A stretch of DNA of 6,003 bases from Deltaproteobacteria bacterium (GTDB lineage Bacteria; Desulfobacterota; Desulfobulbia; Desulfobulbales; Desulfocapsaceae), in NCBI GenBank assembly GCA_021779275.1, contig JAJYAX010000108.1:1-6003 (forward strand), read 5' to 3'. Below, in pieces: positions 1-6,003 of the stretch (its first letter is position 1; every line of letters starts with the position of its first letter). The notes beneath the pieces were generated by a model, which was given only the letters and a program-made list of their open reading frames with translations, was not told where the DNA came from and did not search any database. The position numbers were made by a program, and so were the translations under genes.

Positions 1-1737
1 TTCCGCCGGTCCCGGAGCTTCTTCACCGTCGAGCACCGGGCAGAGGCCCAGCTGGGCCTTCAGACAGTATCTGCAGGTCATCAGGACGACCTCCTGTTCG
101 CCGCCGGCCAGGTCCCCGAAGGCGGTGAGGCCATGCCGGGCGAAAAAGGCCTTCGCCTGCCGGTTGGTGGGGGCAACCGGCCCGCCCTGATCCTCTCCCG
201 GCCAGGGTACGCTGTTCGAGATACGCGTCTGCTGCGGGATCGTGTGCTGCTGCAGACGGACCTGCAGGTGGGCCTCGAAGGCCTTCCTGCGGATAGCATT
301 GATCATCGATACGGGGAGATGGAGCATTTTTTCGATGTCCACGACCACCCGCTGCACCGAAAAAATGGTGCCGCCGCTCTTTCGGGCCTGCTGGCTCAGA
401 ATCTCCCGCATCATCTCCGGATTCCTGGCCTCTTCCTTTATAAGCGGGGTGCCGGTAAAGGAGCGGCAGCCGTCTTCATCCTCGATGGTAAAGGCAAGAC
501 CTCCGGGGATCTCGGAGAGGGTGACGGTTGCGGCTATCTTCCGGCAGTTCTCGCTCTTCTGCAGCTGCCGGAGAAAATCACTGTCCAGATTCCGGTAAAC
601 AATGGTTCCCGGCGCAACCCTCACCCGGTCCTTTGGAAAGACCCTTGCGCCCTCGACCCTGTTGACCCGCAGGCCGGCCAGGGTGTCATCGCTGTCGAAA
701 AAACAGAGGCCGTCGCCATTGGCCAGCACCTGGATCGTATCGATCTCGAAAGAATCGGCATGGACCTTCCGAACGCGGCCGATCTCCCTGCCCCTGGATT
801 TGGGGGTGTCAGGCGAACCCGGCCTGTTCCTCGGGGCGGTCAAAAAATAGTCCGTCCCGCCGCGGTTGAAGGTCCGGAACGGATCGGGGGTAAAGGCAAA
901 GGTACATCGGCCCGACGAGGCCCGCCGCAGATGAACATCGGCCGCGATGATCCCGTCGAGTGCCATCCGGTAAAAGGCCGTCACATTCTTCACGTAGCTG
1001 ATATCCTTCAGCCGACCCTCAATCTTAAGCGAGCTGATCCCGGCATCTATAAGCTGCCGGAGATGGCCTGAGAGGTCCAGGTCTTTCAGGGAGAGCAGAT
1101 GGCTGTCCTTTTTCAGGATAGTGCCGGCGGCGTCCCTCAGGGTATAACGGTGCCGACAGAACTGGGCGCATTCCCCCCGGTTGGCGCTCCTGCCAGCCAC
1201 CACCTCACTCATCTGGCAGCGGCCGCTATAGGAGACACAGAGAGCCCCGTGCACGAAGAACTCCAGAGGGACCGATGTCGCCGCCCGGATCCCGGCTATC
1301 TGGGCCAGGCTCAGCTCACGGGCCAGCACCACCTGGGCAAAGCCGGCCTCCTCCAGAAATCTGACCTTTTCACTTGTCCGGTTATCGCACTGGGTGCTGG
1401 CATGGAGCGGCAGAGGCGGCAGGTCGCATTCCAGCAGGCCCATATCCTGGATGATCAGGGCATCGACACCGGCCTCGAAGAGCTGCCAGGTGATCGCCAC
1501 CGCCTCCTGCAGTTCATCGTCGTTCAGAAGGGTATTCAAGGCGACATAGACCCTGGCGTGGAACCGGTGGGCGTATTCGGTCAACTGCCGGATCTCGTCT
1601 ATGCTATTGGCCGCAGCCGCCCTGGCGCCGAATCGGGGGGCGCCGATATAGACGGCGTCGGCGCCGTGATCGATGGCGGCGATGCCCGTGGCGCAATCCC
1701 TGGCCGGGGAGAGAAGCTCAATGGTGCGTGGGTGCAT
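1..1737 (-). CDS. U32-family protein (RlhA/TrhP-like, 'collagenase-like peptidase'), C-terminus cut by window edge
   Basis: The frame is open for 579 codons from the ATG at 1737 to base 1 with no stop, so the 3' end lies outside the window. Residues 7-32 (ELLSPAR..., HGADAVYIG) are the typical start of the U32 TIM-barrel-like domain. Residues 159-177 fit the U32 signature E-x-F-x2-G-[SA]-[LIVM]-C-x4-G-x-C-x-[LIVM]-S. Cys167, Cys174, Cys190 and Cys194 (the last two in GECAQFC) match the four-Cys iron-sulfur set known in U32 proteins. SSLKIEGR lies at 235-242. A second domain (about 300-500) probably corresponds to the DUF3656-type region of long members. A further Cys group, C555xxC558 and C566, lies near the cut end. 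Characterised relatives RlhA and TrhP hydroxylate 23S rRNA or tRNA with a link to prephenate; others (UbiU/UbiV) act in O2-independent ubiquinone synthesis. True protease activity is doubtful. No in-frame alternative start exists for at least 18 codons upstream. Family assignment is firm; the exact substrate is not determined. Confidence 0.93.
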   Translation of the reverse strand, partial: MHPRTIELLSPARDCATGIAAIDHGADAVYIGAPRFGARAAAANSIDEIRQLTEYAHRFHARVYVALNTLLNDDELQEAVAITWQLFEAGVDALIIQDMGLLECDLPPLPLHASTQCDNRTSEKVRFLEEAGFAQVVLARELSLAQIAGIRAATSVPLEFFVHGALCVSYSGRCQMSEVVAGRSANRGECAQFCRHRYTLRDAAGTILKKDSHLLSLKDLDLSGHLRQLIDAGISSLKIEGRLKDISYVKNVTAFYRMALDGIIAADVHLRRASSGRCTFAFTPDPFRTFNRGGTDYFLTAPRNRPGSPDTPKSRGREIGRVRKVHADSFEIDTIQVLANGDGLCFFDSDDTLAGLRVNRVEGARVFPKDRVRVAPGTIVYRNLDSDFLRQLQKSENCRKIAATVTLSEIPGGLAFTIEDEDGCRSFTGTPLIKEEARNPEMMREILSQQARKSGGTIFSVQRVVVDIEKMLHLPVSMINAIRRKAFEAHLQVRLQQHTIPQQTRISNSVPWPGEDQGGPVAPTNRQAKAFFARHGLTAFGDLAGGEQEVVLMTCRYCLKAQLGLCPVLDGEEAPGPAE

Positions 1738-1745
1738 GGGTCGTT

Positions 1746-1754
1746 CCTCTCCTT
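1746..1754 (-). promoter_or_regulatory. Ribosome binding site of the U32 gene
   Basis: On the minus strand the sequence reads AAGGAGAGG. The AAGGAG core is 11 nt and the overlapping AGAGG 8 nt from the ATG at 1737. It supports that start, and no other in-frame start is close upstream. Confidence 0.7.
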
Positions 1755-1767
1755 CTGGTTGTCCGCC

Positions 1768-1785
1768 GACGGACGTATGTCCGTC
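1768..1785. repeat. Perfect inverted repeat, 7 bp arms with 4 nt centre (possible operator or leader hairpin)
   Basis: GACGGAC (1768-1774) and GTCCGTC (1779-1785) are exact reverse complements around GTAT. The repeat lies 31 bp upstream of the U32 start, just beyond its ribosome binding site, and probably inside its 5' leader. As RNA it would form a 7 bp GC-rich stem with a tetraloop; as DNA it could be an operator for a dimeric repressor. No T-run follows on either strand, so it is not an intrinsic terminator. The repeat is directly visible; its function is inferred. Confidence 0.5.
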
Positions 1786-1789
1786 TCTA

Positions 1790-1802
1790 AGTGATACTCA
1801 CT
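1790..1802. repeat. Short inverted repeat AGTGA-TAC-TCACT (possible operator)
   Basis: Arms at 1790-1794 and 1798-1802 are exact reverse complements around TAC. The right arm overlaps a second perfect palindrome, ACTATAGT (1800-1807), and both overlap the candidate leftward -10 element. The position suits a repressor site for the leftward gene, but arms of 5 bp and 4 bp are short and could arise by chance. Confidence 0.3.
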
Positions 1803-1829
1803 ATAGTCACGTACCTGCAAACATGCCAC
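1800..1829 (-). promoter_or_regulatory. Candidate leftward sigma-70 promoter for the U32 gene
   Basis: On the minus strand a -35-like GTGGCA (1824-1829, 4 of 6 consensus bases) is separated by 18 bp from a -10-like TATAGT (1800-1805, 5 of 6). A transcript would start near 1793 and carry the 1768-1785 inverted repeat in its leader. The -35 box is weak, so this is a plausible but unproven promoter. Confidence 0.35.
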
Positions 1830-1845
1830 CAGCCGGTTTTCACCA

Positions 1846-1873
1846 TTGACATCGTCGGCAGTCTCATTATTAT
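1846..1873 (+). promoter_or_regulatory. Strong sigma-70-type promoter for the efflux genes
   Basis: A perfect -35 box TTGACA (1846-1851) is followed after 16 bp by TATTAT (1868-1873), 5 of 6 bases of the -10 consensus. The expected start is near 1880, giving a leader of about 49 nt before the adaptor ATG at 1929. The boxes lie in the AT-rich part of an otherwise GC-rich window, which makes chance less likely. No sequence for an activator site is obvious next to the -35 box. Confidence 0.65.
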
Positions 1874-1893
1874 TACCCGATTACTCAGAGGAA

Positions 1894-1926
1894 ATGCACC
1901 TCTCTCCATCTCTTACCGGACATTGA
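1894..1926 (+). other. Possible 10-codon leader ORF ahead of the adaptor gene
   Basis: An ATG at 1894 opens a frame encoding MHLSPSLTGH and stops at TGA 1924-1926, only 2 nt before the adaptor ATG. Such spacing would allow translational coupling, and the adaptor start itself has only a weak upstream GGA (1918-1920). Against it, the purine run AGAGGA (1887-1892) lies too close to the ATG to be a good ribosome binding site. It is a candidate only. Confidence 0.2.
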
Positions 1927-1928
1927 TT

Positions 1929-3059
1929 ATGAAGAAAAAAATTTTCCTGACCCTCCTGGGATTAATCATCCTGGCGGGAGGGATTGCCGGCATCAAGGCC
2001 CTGCAGATCAAAAAGATGATAGACCAGGGAAAGAGCATGGTCTTTCCACCCGAGCCTGTGACCATCGCGGTCGCGCAGAAGAGTTCCTGGGAGTCGACCC
2101 TGAGCTCGGTGGGCAGCCTGGTTGCGGTGCAAGGGGTGACCGTGTCGGCGGAGATCGCCGGCAAGGTGGTCACGCTCTCCTTTGAACCGGGGGCCAGGAT
2201 CAATGCCGGAGATCTGCTGGTCAAGGAGGATACCGCCACCGAGGAGGCCCAGCTGCGTTCCGCCGAGGCCCAGGTGGTGCTGGCCCAGAACAACTTTAAC
2301 CGGATCAATCTGCTGCTGGCGCGGAATGCGATTTCCCGCTCGGAATTTGATACCGTCGACGCCCAGCTGAAGGCCAATAAGGCCCAGGCCGATGCGATCA
2401 GGACCGCCATTGCCAAGAAGACCATCCGGGCTCCCTTCTCCGGCCGTCTCGGTATCCGTCTTATCAACCTGGGTGAGATCCTGAAGGAGGGAACGCCCAT
2501 CGTCTCCCTGCAGACCATGAATCCGATCTTTGCCAATTTCCAGCTGCCGCAGCATCAACTAGGCCGGATCAAGACCGGCTACCGGGTGCGGGTGACCTCG
2601 GACGCCCTGCCCGGCGAGGCCCTTGAAGGGAAGATAACGGCCATCAATCCCCAGGTGGACAGCGCCACCCGCAATATCTCAATCCAGGCAACCCTGGAAA
2701 ACGACCAGGAGCACCTGCGGCCGGGCATGTTTGTCGATGTCCGGGTCGTGCTGCCCGCGGAAAACGAGGTGCTGGCCATTCCCGCCACCTCCGTCCTCTA
2801 CGCCCCGTACAGTGATTCGGTCTTTATTGTTGAGACCAAAAAGGATGAAAAGACCGGCAAGGAGGAGAAGGTTGTCCGGCAGCAGTTTGTCCGGCTCGGG
2901 GAGAAACGGGGGGACTTCATCGCCGTGCTCTCCGGCCTGAAAGAGGGAGACACTGTCGTGACCACCGGAGTCTTTAAACTGCGGAACGGCCAGTCGGTGA
3001 TCGTGGATAACCGGCTTGCCCCTGAATTCAAACTGGCCCCGAAACCGGCGGACAGCTGA
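1929..3059 (+). CDS. RND efflux periplasmic adaptor (membrane fusion protein)
   Basis: This 376-residue protein bridges an inner-membrane RND permease and an outer-membrane TolC-type channel. Residues 2-4 (KKK) and a hydrophobic stretch at about 5-22 form an N-terminal membrane anchor; there is no lipobox Cys, so it is probably not a lipoprotein. Half-lipoyl motifs lie at about 72-101 (AEIAGKV...PGARINAGD) and 163-196 (TIRAPFSGRLG...LGEIL). Between them is a helical hairpin (about 102-162) with the RxxxLxxxxxxS tip motif at R125, L129 and S136, which in known adaptors contacts TolC. Beta-barrel (about 197-275) and membrane-proximal domains follow, with a Lys/Glu-rich loop at about 304-315. 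The ATG at 1929 is chosen because it places the signal anchor at the N-terminus; an in-frame GTG at 1791 would add 46 residues and begin upstream of the predicted promoter. The type resembles MexH/VexC-like adaptors. Substrate unknown. Confidence 0.93.
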   Translation: MKKKIFLTLLGLIILAGGIAGIKALQIKKMIDQGKSMVFPPEPVTIAVAQKSSWESTLSSVGSLVAVQGVTVSAEIAGKVVTLSFEPGARINAGDLLVKEDTATEEAQLRSAEAQVVLAQNNFNRINLLLARNAISRSEFDTVDAQLKANKAQADAIRTAIAKKTIRAPFSGRLGIRLINLGEILKEGTPIVSLQTMNPIFANFQLPQHQLGRIKTGYRVRVTSDALPGEALEGKITAINPQVDSATRNISIQATLENDQEHLRPGMFVDVRVVLPAENEVLAIPATSVLYAPYSDSVFIVETKKDEKTGKEEKVVRQQFVRLGEKRGDFIAVLSGLKEGDTVVTTGVFKLRNGQSVIVDNRLAPEFKLAPKPADS

Positions 3060-3128
3060 TCTGTCAGGCCCGCCGGCGGACTCCGTCAGAGCCACGGGCA
3101 AAGAAATCACCTTGAGGGTACCTACTTC
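3060..3128 (+). promoter_or_regulatory. Adaptor-permease spacer with ribosome binding site
   Basis: This 69 bp gap separates the two pump genes, which are presumably cotranscribed. GAGGG at 3114-3118 sits 10 nt before the permease ATG and is its likely ribosome binding site. A 10 bp GC palindrome, CCGCCGGCGG (3070-3079), has no loop and no following T-run, so it is not a terminator. I see no good promoter here. Confidence 0.55.
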
Positions 3129-6003
3129 ATGAAATTTACAGATCTTTTTATCCGCCGGCCGGTCCTGGCGCTGGTGATCAACCTGGTGATCGTGATCGTC
3201 GGTATCCAGGCCATCAAGAACCTCAACGTCCGGCAATATCCCCGCAGCGACAATGCCGTGGTCTCCGTCACCACCGTCTATGTGGGGGCCGGCGCCGATC
3301 TGGTCAGGGGCTTTATCACCACGCCGCTGGAGCGGGCCATTGCCGCCGCCGACGGGATCGACTATATCGAATCGCAGAGCGCCCAGGGGCTCTCCACCAT
3401 CAATGTCCGCCTGAAACTCAATTACGATCCGATCAAGGCCCTGGCCGAGATCAGCTCCAAGGTGGATCAGGTCCGGGGCGATCTCCCGCCCGAGGCCCAG
3501 GTGCCGGCGCTGAACGTGCAGTCGGCGGACAGCCAGTTTGCCTCGGCCTACTTGAGCTTTACGGCAAAAGATCTGCACCAGAATGAGGTCACCGACTATC
3601 TGGTCCGGGTGGTGCAGCCCCGGCTCTCGGCCCTGGAAGGCGTCCAGCGGGCCGATATCCTGGGCGGCAGGACCTTTGCCATGCGCATCTGGCTGAACCC
3701 GGAGCGGATGGCGGCCTACAATGTCAGTCCGGCCACGGTCCGGCAGGCCCTGGCCGCCAACAACTTCCTGGCCGCCGTCGGCCAGACCAAGGGATCGCTG
3801 ATCCAGATCAACCTGACGGCCAATACCGATCTGCGCTCGGCGCGTGAATTCAAACAATTGGTGATCAAGGAAGAAAACGGCGCCCCAGTCCGCCTGGAGG
3901 ATGTGGCCGAGGTGGTGCTCGGGGCCGAGGACTATGGCTCCGAGGTGCATTTCTCCGGGAAATCGGCGGTCTTTATGGGGATCTGGCCGTTGCCCAACGC
4001 CAACTCCATCGATGTCATCAAACGGGTGCGGACCGAGATGGCCTCCATCCAGAAACAGCTGCCCAGCGGCATGGAGGCCCGGATTGCCTATGACGCCACC
4101 GATTATATCACCAACGCCATCCATGAGGTCATCAAGACCCTGATGGACACCCTTCTCATCGTGGTGGTCATCATCTTTCTCTTTCTCGGTTCCTTCCGCT
4201 CCGTGCTGGTGCCGGTGGTGGCTATCCCGGTGTCGCTTATCGGCGGCATCTTTCTGATGCAGACCTTCGGCTTTACCATCAACCTGCTGACGCTGCTGGC
4301 CATCGTCCTCTCCGTCGGTCTTGTGGTGGACGACGCCATCGTTGTGGTGGAGAATGTGGAGAGGCACATGAGCGAGGGCCAGTCTCCCTTTGATGCGGCC
4401 ATCACCAGCGCCCGGGAGCTGGTGGGGCCGATCATCGCCATGACCGTCACGCTGGCCGCGGTGTATCTGCCCATCGGTCTGCAGGGGGGGCTCACCGGTT
4501 CGCTCTTCCGGGAGTTCGCCTTCACCCTGGCGGGCGCCGTCACCATCTCGGGAGTAGTGGCCCTGACCCTGTCGCCGATGATGTCGGCCAAGATCCTAAA
4601 GCCGGGGATGGAGGAACAGGGCCTTGCCGGCAGGATCTCCAGGGACTTCAAACGCCTGCGCAACTTTTACGGACGCCTGCTGGATGGCACCCTGAACGCC
4701 CGCCCCGCCGTCTATATGGTCTGGGTCATCCTTGTCCTGCTGATCTATCCGATGTTCACCATGTCGGCACGGGAGCTGGCGCCCGCCGAGGATCAGGGGG
4801 TCATCTTCGGCATCCTCGATGCGGCGGCCAATTCCACCCTGGACCAGAACAGCCTGTATGCGGCGGCGGCCAATGACGCCTTTATGAGTATCCCGGAGAC
4901 CGAATTCACCTTTCAGATCACCTTTCCCTCTTCGGGTTTCGGCGGTATGGTGCTCAAGCCCTGGGATCAACGAAAACGGTCTGTTTTTCAGATCATGCCC
5001 GAGGTCCAGCAGAAACTGCATGCCATCCCCGGCATCCGGATGTTCCCGGTCCTCCCCCCCGCCCTGCCCGGCGGCGGCCAGTTTCCGGTGGAGTTTGTCA
5101 TTGCCTCAACCGCCGACGAGGGCGAGATCCTGCAGTTCGCCCAGCAGCTCCAGTTGAAGGCTATGCAGAGCAAGATGTTCGCCTTCCCTCCCCTTATTGA
5201 TGTGAAGATGGATCAGCCCCAGTCCGAGATTGCAATCGACCGTGACAAGGTGGCCGACCTGGGGCTGAATCTCCAGCAGGTGGGTTCCGATATCGGGACC
5301 ATGCTGGGAGGAAATTTTGTCAACCGCTTCAATATTGCAGGCCGCAGCTATAAGGTTATCCCGCAGGTCCAGCGGATTGACCGGCTGAACCCGGACCAGC
5401 TGGCGAATATCTATGTCACCGGACCCGGCGGCGGACTCGTGCAGCTCTCGACGGTCGCCACCATCAAAAACTCCACCGGCGCCCGCTCTCTGAACCGGTT
5501 TCAGCAGCTGAACGCGGTAAAGATCAGCGGGGTGGCCGTGCGCCCCCTGGATGAGGCCCTGCGTTTCCTGGAAACGGAGGCGACACAGATCCTGCCGAAA
5601 GGCTATGTCCTCGATTACACCGGTGAATCCCGCCAGCTGCGCACCGAAGGCAACAAGTTTCTGCCGGCCTTTGGCCTGGCGGTTATCCTGATCTTTATGG
5701 TGCTTGCGGCCCAGTTCAACAGCTTCCGGGATCCCTTTGTCATCCTGGCAGGCTCCGTCCCGCTGGCCATGTTCGGGGCCTTGATCTTCACCTTCCTGAA
5801 GATGCCCGACCCCAGCGTCTCCTTCTGGACCCACGGCTGGACCACGACCATGAATATCTACTCACAGGTCGGGCTGGTCACCCTGGTGGGTCTGGTCTCG
5901 AAAAATGGTATCCTGATCGTCGAATTCGCCAACAAACTTCAAAAGAAGGGGCTTTCCAAGCGTGAGGCCATCCATGAAGCGGCCATGACCCGTCTCCGTC
6001 CGG
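3129..6003 (+). CDS. RND/HAE1-family multidrug efflux permease, C-terminus cut by window edge
   Basis: This is the proton-driven inner-membrane pump of the tripartite system. The frame is open for 958 codons to the edge; family members are usually about 1,020-1,050 residues, so only the end of TM11 and TM12 should be missing. It starts MKFTDLFIRRPVLALV, the classic HAE1 N-terminus leading into TM1 (about 11-29). TM2-TM6 span about 340-485 and TM7 about 528-545. The TM4 motif GLVVDDAIVVVENVER (397-412) holds proton-relay residues D401 and D402, equivalent to AcrB D407/D408. TM8-TM10 follow from about 844; VGLVSKNGILIVEFA holds K925 (AcrB K940), and the RLRP at the edge supplies R955 (AcrB R971). 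Two large periplasmic loops (about 30-338 and 546-842) form the porter and docking domains. NRFNIAGRSYKVIPQV in the second loop suggests the MexI/VexD-like subgroup. Substrate cannot be told from sequence; partner is the adaptor just upstream. Confidence 0.95.
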   Translation, partial: MKFTDLFIRRPVLALVINLVIVIVGIQAIKNLNVRQYPRSDNAVVSVTTVYVGAGADLVRGFITTPLERAIAAADGIDYIESQSAQGLSTINVRLKLNYDPIKALAEISSKVDQVRGDLPPEAQVPALNVQSADSQFASAYLSFTAKDLHQNEVTDYLVRVVQPRLSALEGVQRADILGGRTFAMRIWLNPERMAAYNVSPATVRQALAANNFLAAVGQTKGSLIQINLTANTDLRSAREFKQLVIKEENGAPVRLEDVAEVVLGAEDYGSEVHFSGKSAVFMGIWPLPNANSIDVIKRVRTEMASIQKQLPSGMEARIAYDATDYITNAIHEVIKTLMDTLLIVVVIIFLFLGSFRSVLVPVVAIPVSLIGGIFLMQTFGFTINLLTLLAIVLSVGLVVDDAIVVVENVERHMSEGQSPFDAAITSARELVGPIIAMTVTLAAVYLPIGLQGGLTGSLFREFAFTLAGAVTISGVVALTLSPMMSAKILKPGMEEQGLAGRISRDFKRLRNFYGRLLDGTLNARPAVYMVWVILVLLIYPMFTMSARELAPAEDQGVIFGILDAAANSTLDQNSLYAAAANDAFMSIPETEFTFQITFPSSGFGGMVLKPWDQRKRSVFQIMPEVQQKLHAIPGIRMFPVLPPALPGGGQFPVEFVIASTADEGEILQFAQQLQLKAMQSKMFAFPPLIDVKMDQPQSEIAIDRDKVADLGLNLQQVGSDIGTMLGGNFVNRFNIAGRSYKVIPQVQRIDRLNPDQLANIYVTGPGGGLVQLSTVATIKNSTGARSLNRFQQLNAVKISGVAVRPLDEALRFLETEATQILPKGYVLDYTGESRQLRTEGNKFLPAFGLAVILIFMVLAAQFNSFRDPFVILAGSVPLAMFGALIFTFLKMPDPSVSFWTHGWTTTMNIYSQVGLVTLVGLVSKNGILIVEFANKLQKKGLSKREAIHEAAMTRLRP

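Noticed and set aside
133..1794. Two plus-strand open frames (133-1071 and 1099-1794) opposite the U32 gene
   Set aside because: They are the complement of a continuous, motif-bearing U32 coding frame and show no family features of their own.
1791..1928. GTG-initiated N-terminal extension of the adaptor by 46 residues
   Set aside because: It would put the membrane anchor in the interior of the protein and begin upstream of the predicted transcript start; the ATG at 1929 gives a normal adaptor N-terminus.
3070..3079. GC palindrome CCGCCGGCGG between adaptor and permease as a terminator or attenuator
   Set aside because: It has no loop, no long stem and no T-run, and lies between two genes expected to be cotranscribed.
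2679..4367. Long open frame of 562 codons on the minus strand
   Set aside because: It lies opposite both the adaptor and the permease and spans their junction. Its translation is rich in His, Asp, Gly and Gln in low-complexity runs with no recognisable domain, as expected for antisense of GC-rich genes.
4103..5851. Several minus-strand open frames opposite the permease
   Set aside because: The permease frame carries conserved RND motifs throughout; the opposite frames have atypical composition and no domains.
1..6003. CRISPR arrays, tRNA or rRNA genes, insertion sequences, riboswitches
   Set aside because: No regularly spaced repeats, no cloverleaf-like segments, no transposase motifs or terminal repeats were seen; the coding frames leave only the 191 bp and 69 bp gaps.

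Overview
This window looks like a chromosomal segment from a GC-rich Gram-negative bacterium. The Gram-negative assignment rests on a tripartite RND efflux system, which needs an outer membrane to make sense. The U32-family gene resembles the forms I associate with Bacteroidota and Desulfobacterota (former Deltaproteobacteria). With the high GC, a Desulfobacterota member (Desulfobulbales-like) is my best guess, but that is an inference from general resemblance and not a measured result.

Layout. Positions 1-1737 hold a large minus-strand gene for a U32-family protein (related to RlhA/TrhP RNA hydroxylases, annotated historically as 'collagenase-like peptidase'). It runs off the left edge, so its C-terminus is missing. 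Positions 1738-1928 form a divergent, comparatively AT-rich intergenic region of 191 bp. It holds a near-consensus sigma-70 promoter facing right (TTGACA-16 bp-TATTAT), a weaker candidate promoter facing left, two inverted repeats and a possible 10-codon leader ORF. Positions 1929-3059 encode the periplasmic adaptor (membrane fusion protein) of an RND pump. After a 69 bp gap, positions 3129-6003 encode the inner-membrane RND/HAE1 permease, which is cut by the right edge about 60-80 residues before its expected end.

How the genes work together. The adaptor and permease are a standard operon pair. The permease has all four proton-relay residues visible so far (D401, D402, K925, R955). The adaptor has an intact R-L-S tip motif, which predicts docking to a TolC-family outer-membrane channel. 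No channel gene lies in the window; it could be just downstream or elsewhere. No transcriptional regulator is visible either. The U32 gene is divergent and probably belongs to a different transcript; a functional link to the pump is not shown.

I found no RNA genes, mobile elements, CRISPR arrays or convincing terminators. The other long open frames inside the three genes are antisense or out-of-frame products of GC-rich coding DNA. I see no strong candidate for a wholly new system. The most useful items for a second look are the divergent control region and the U32/efflux neighbourhood.
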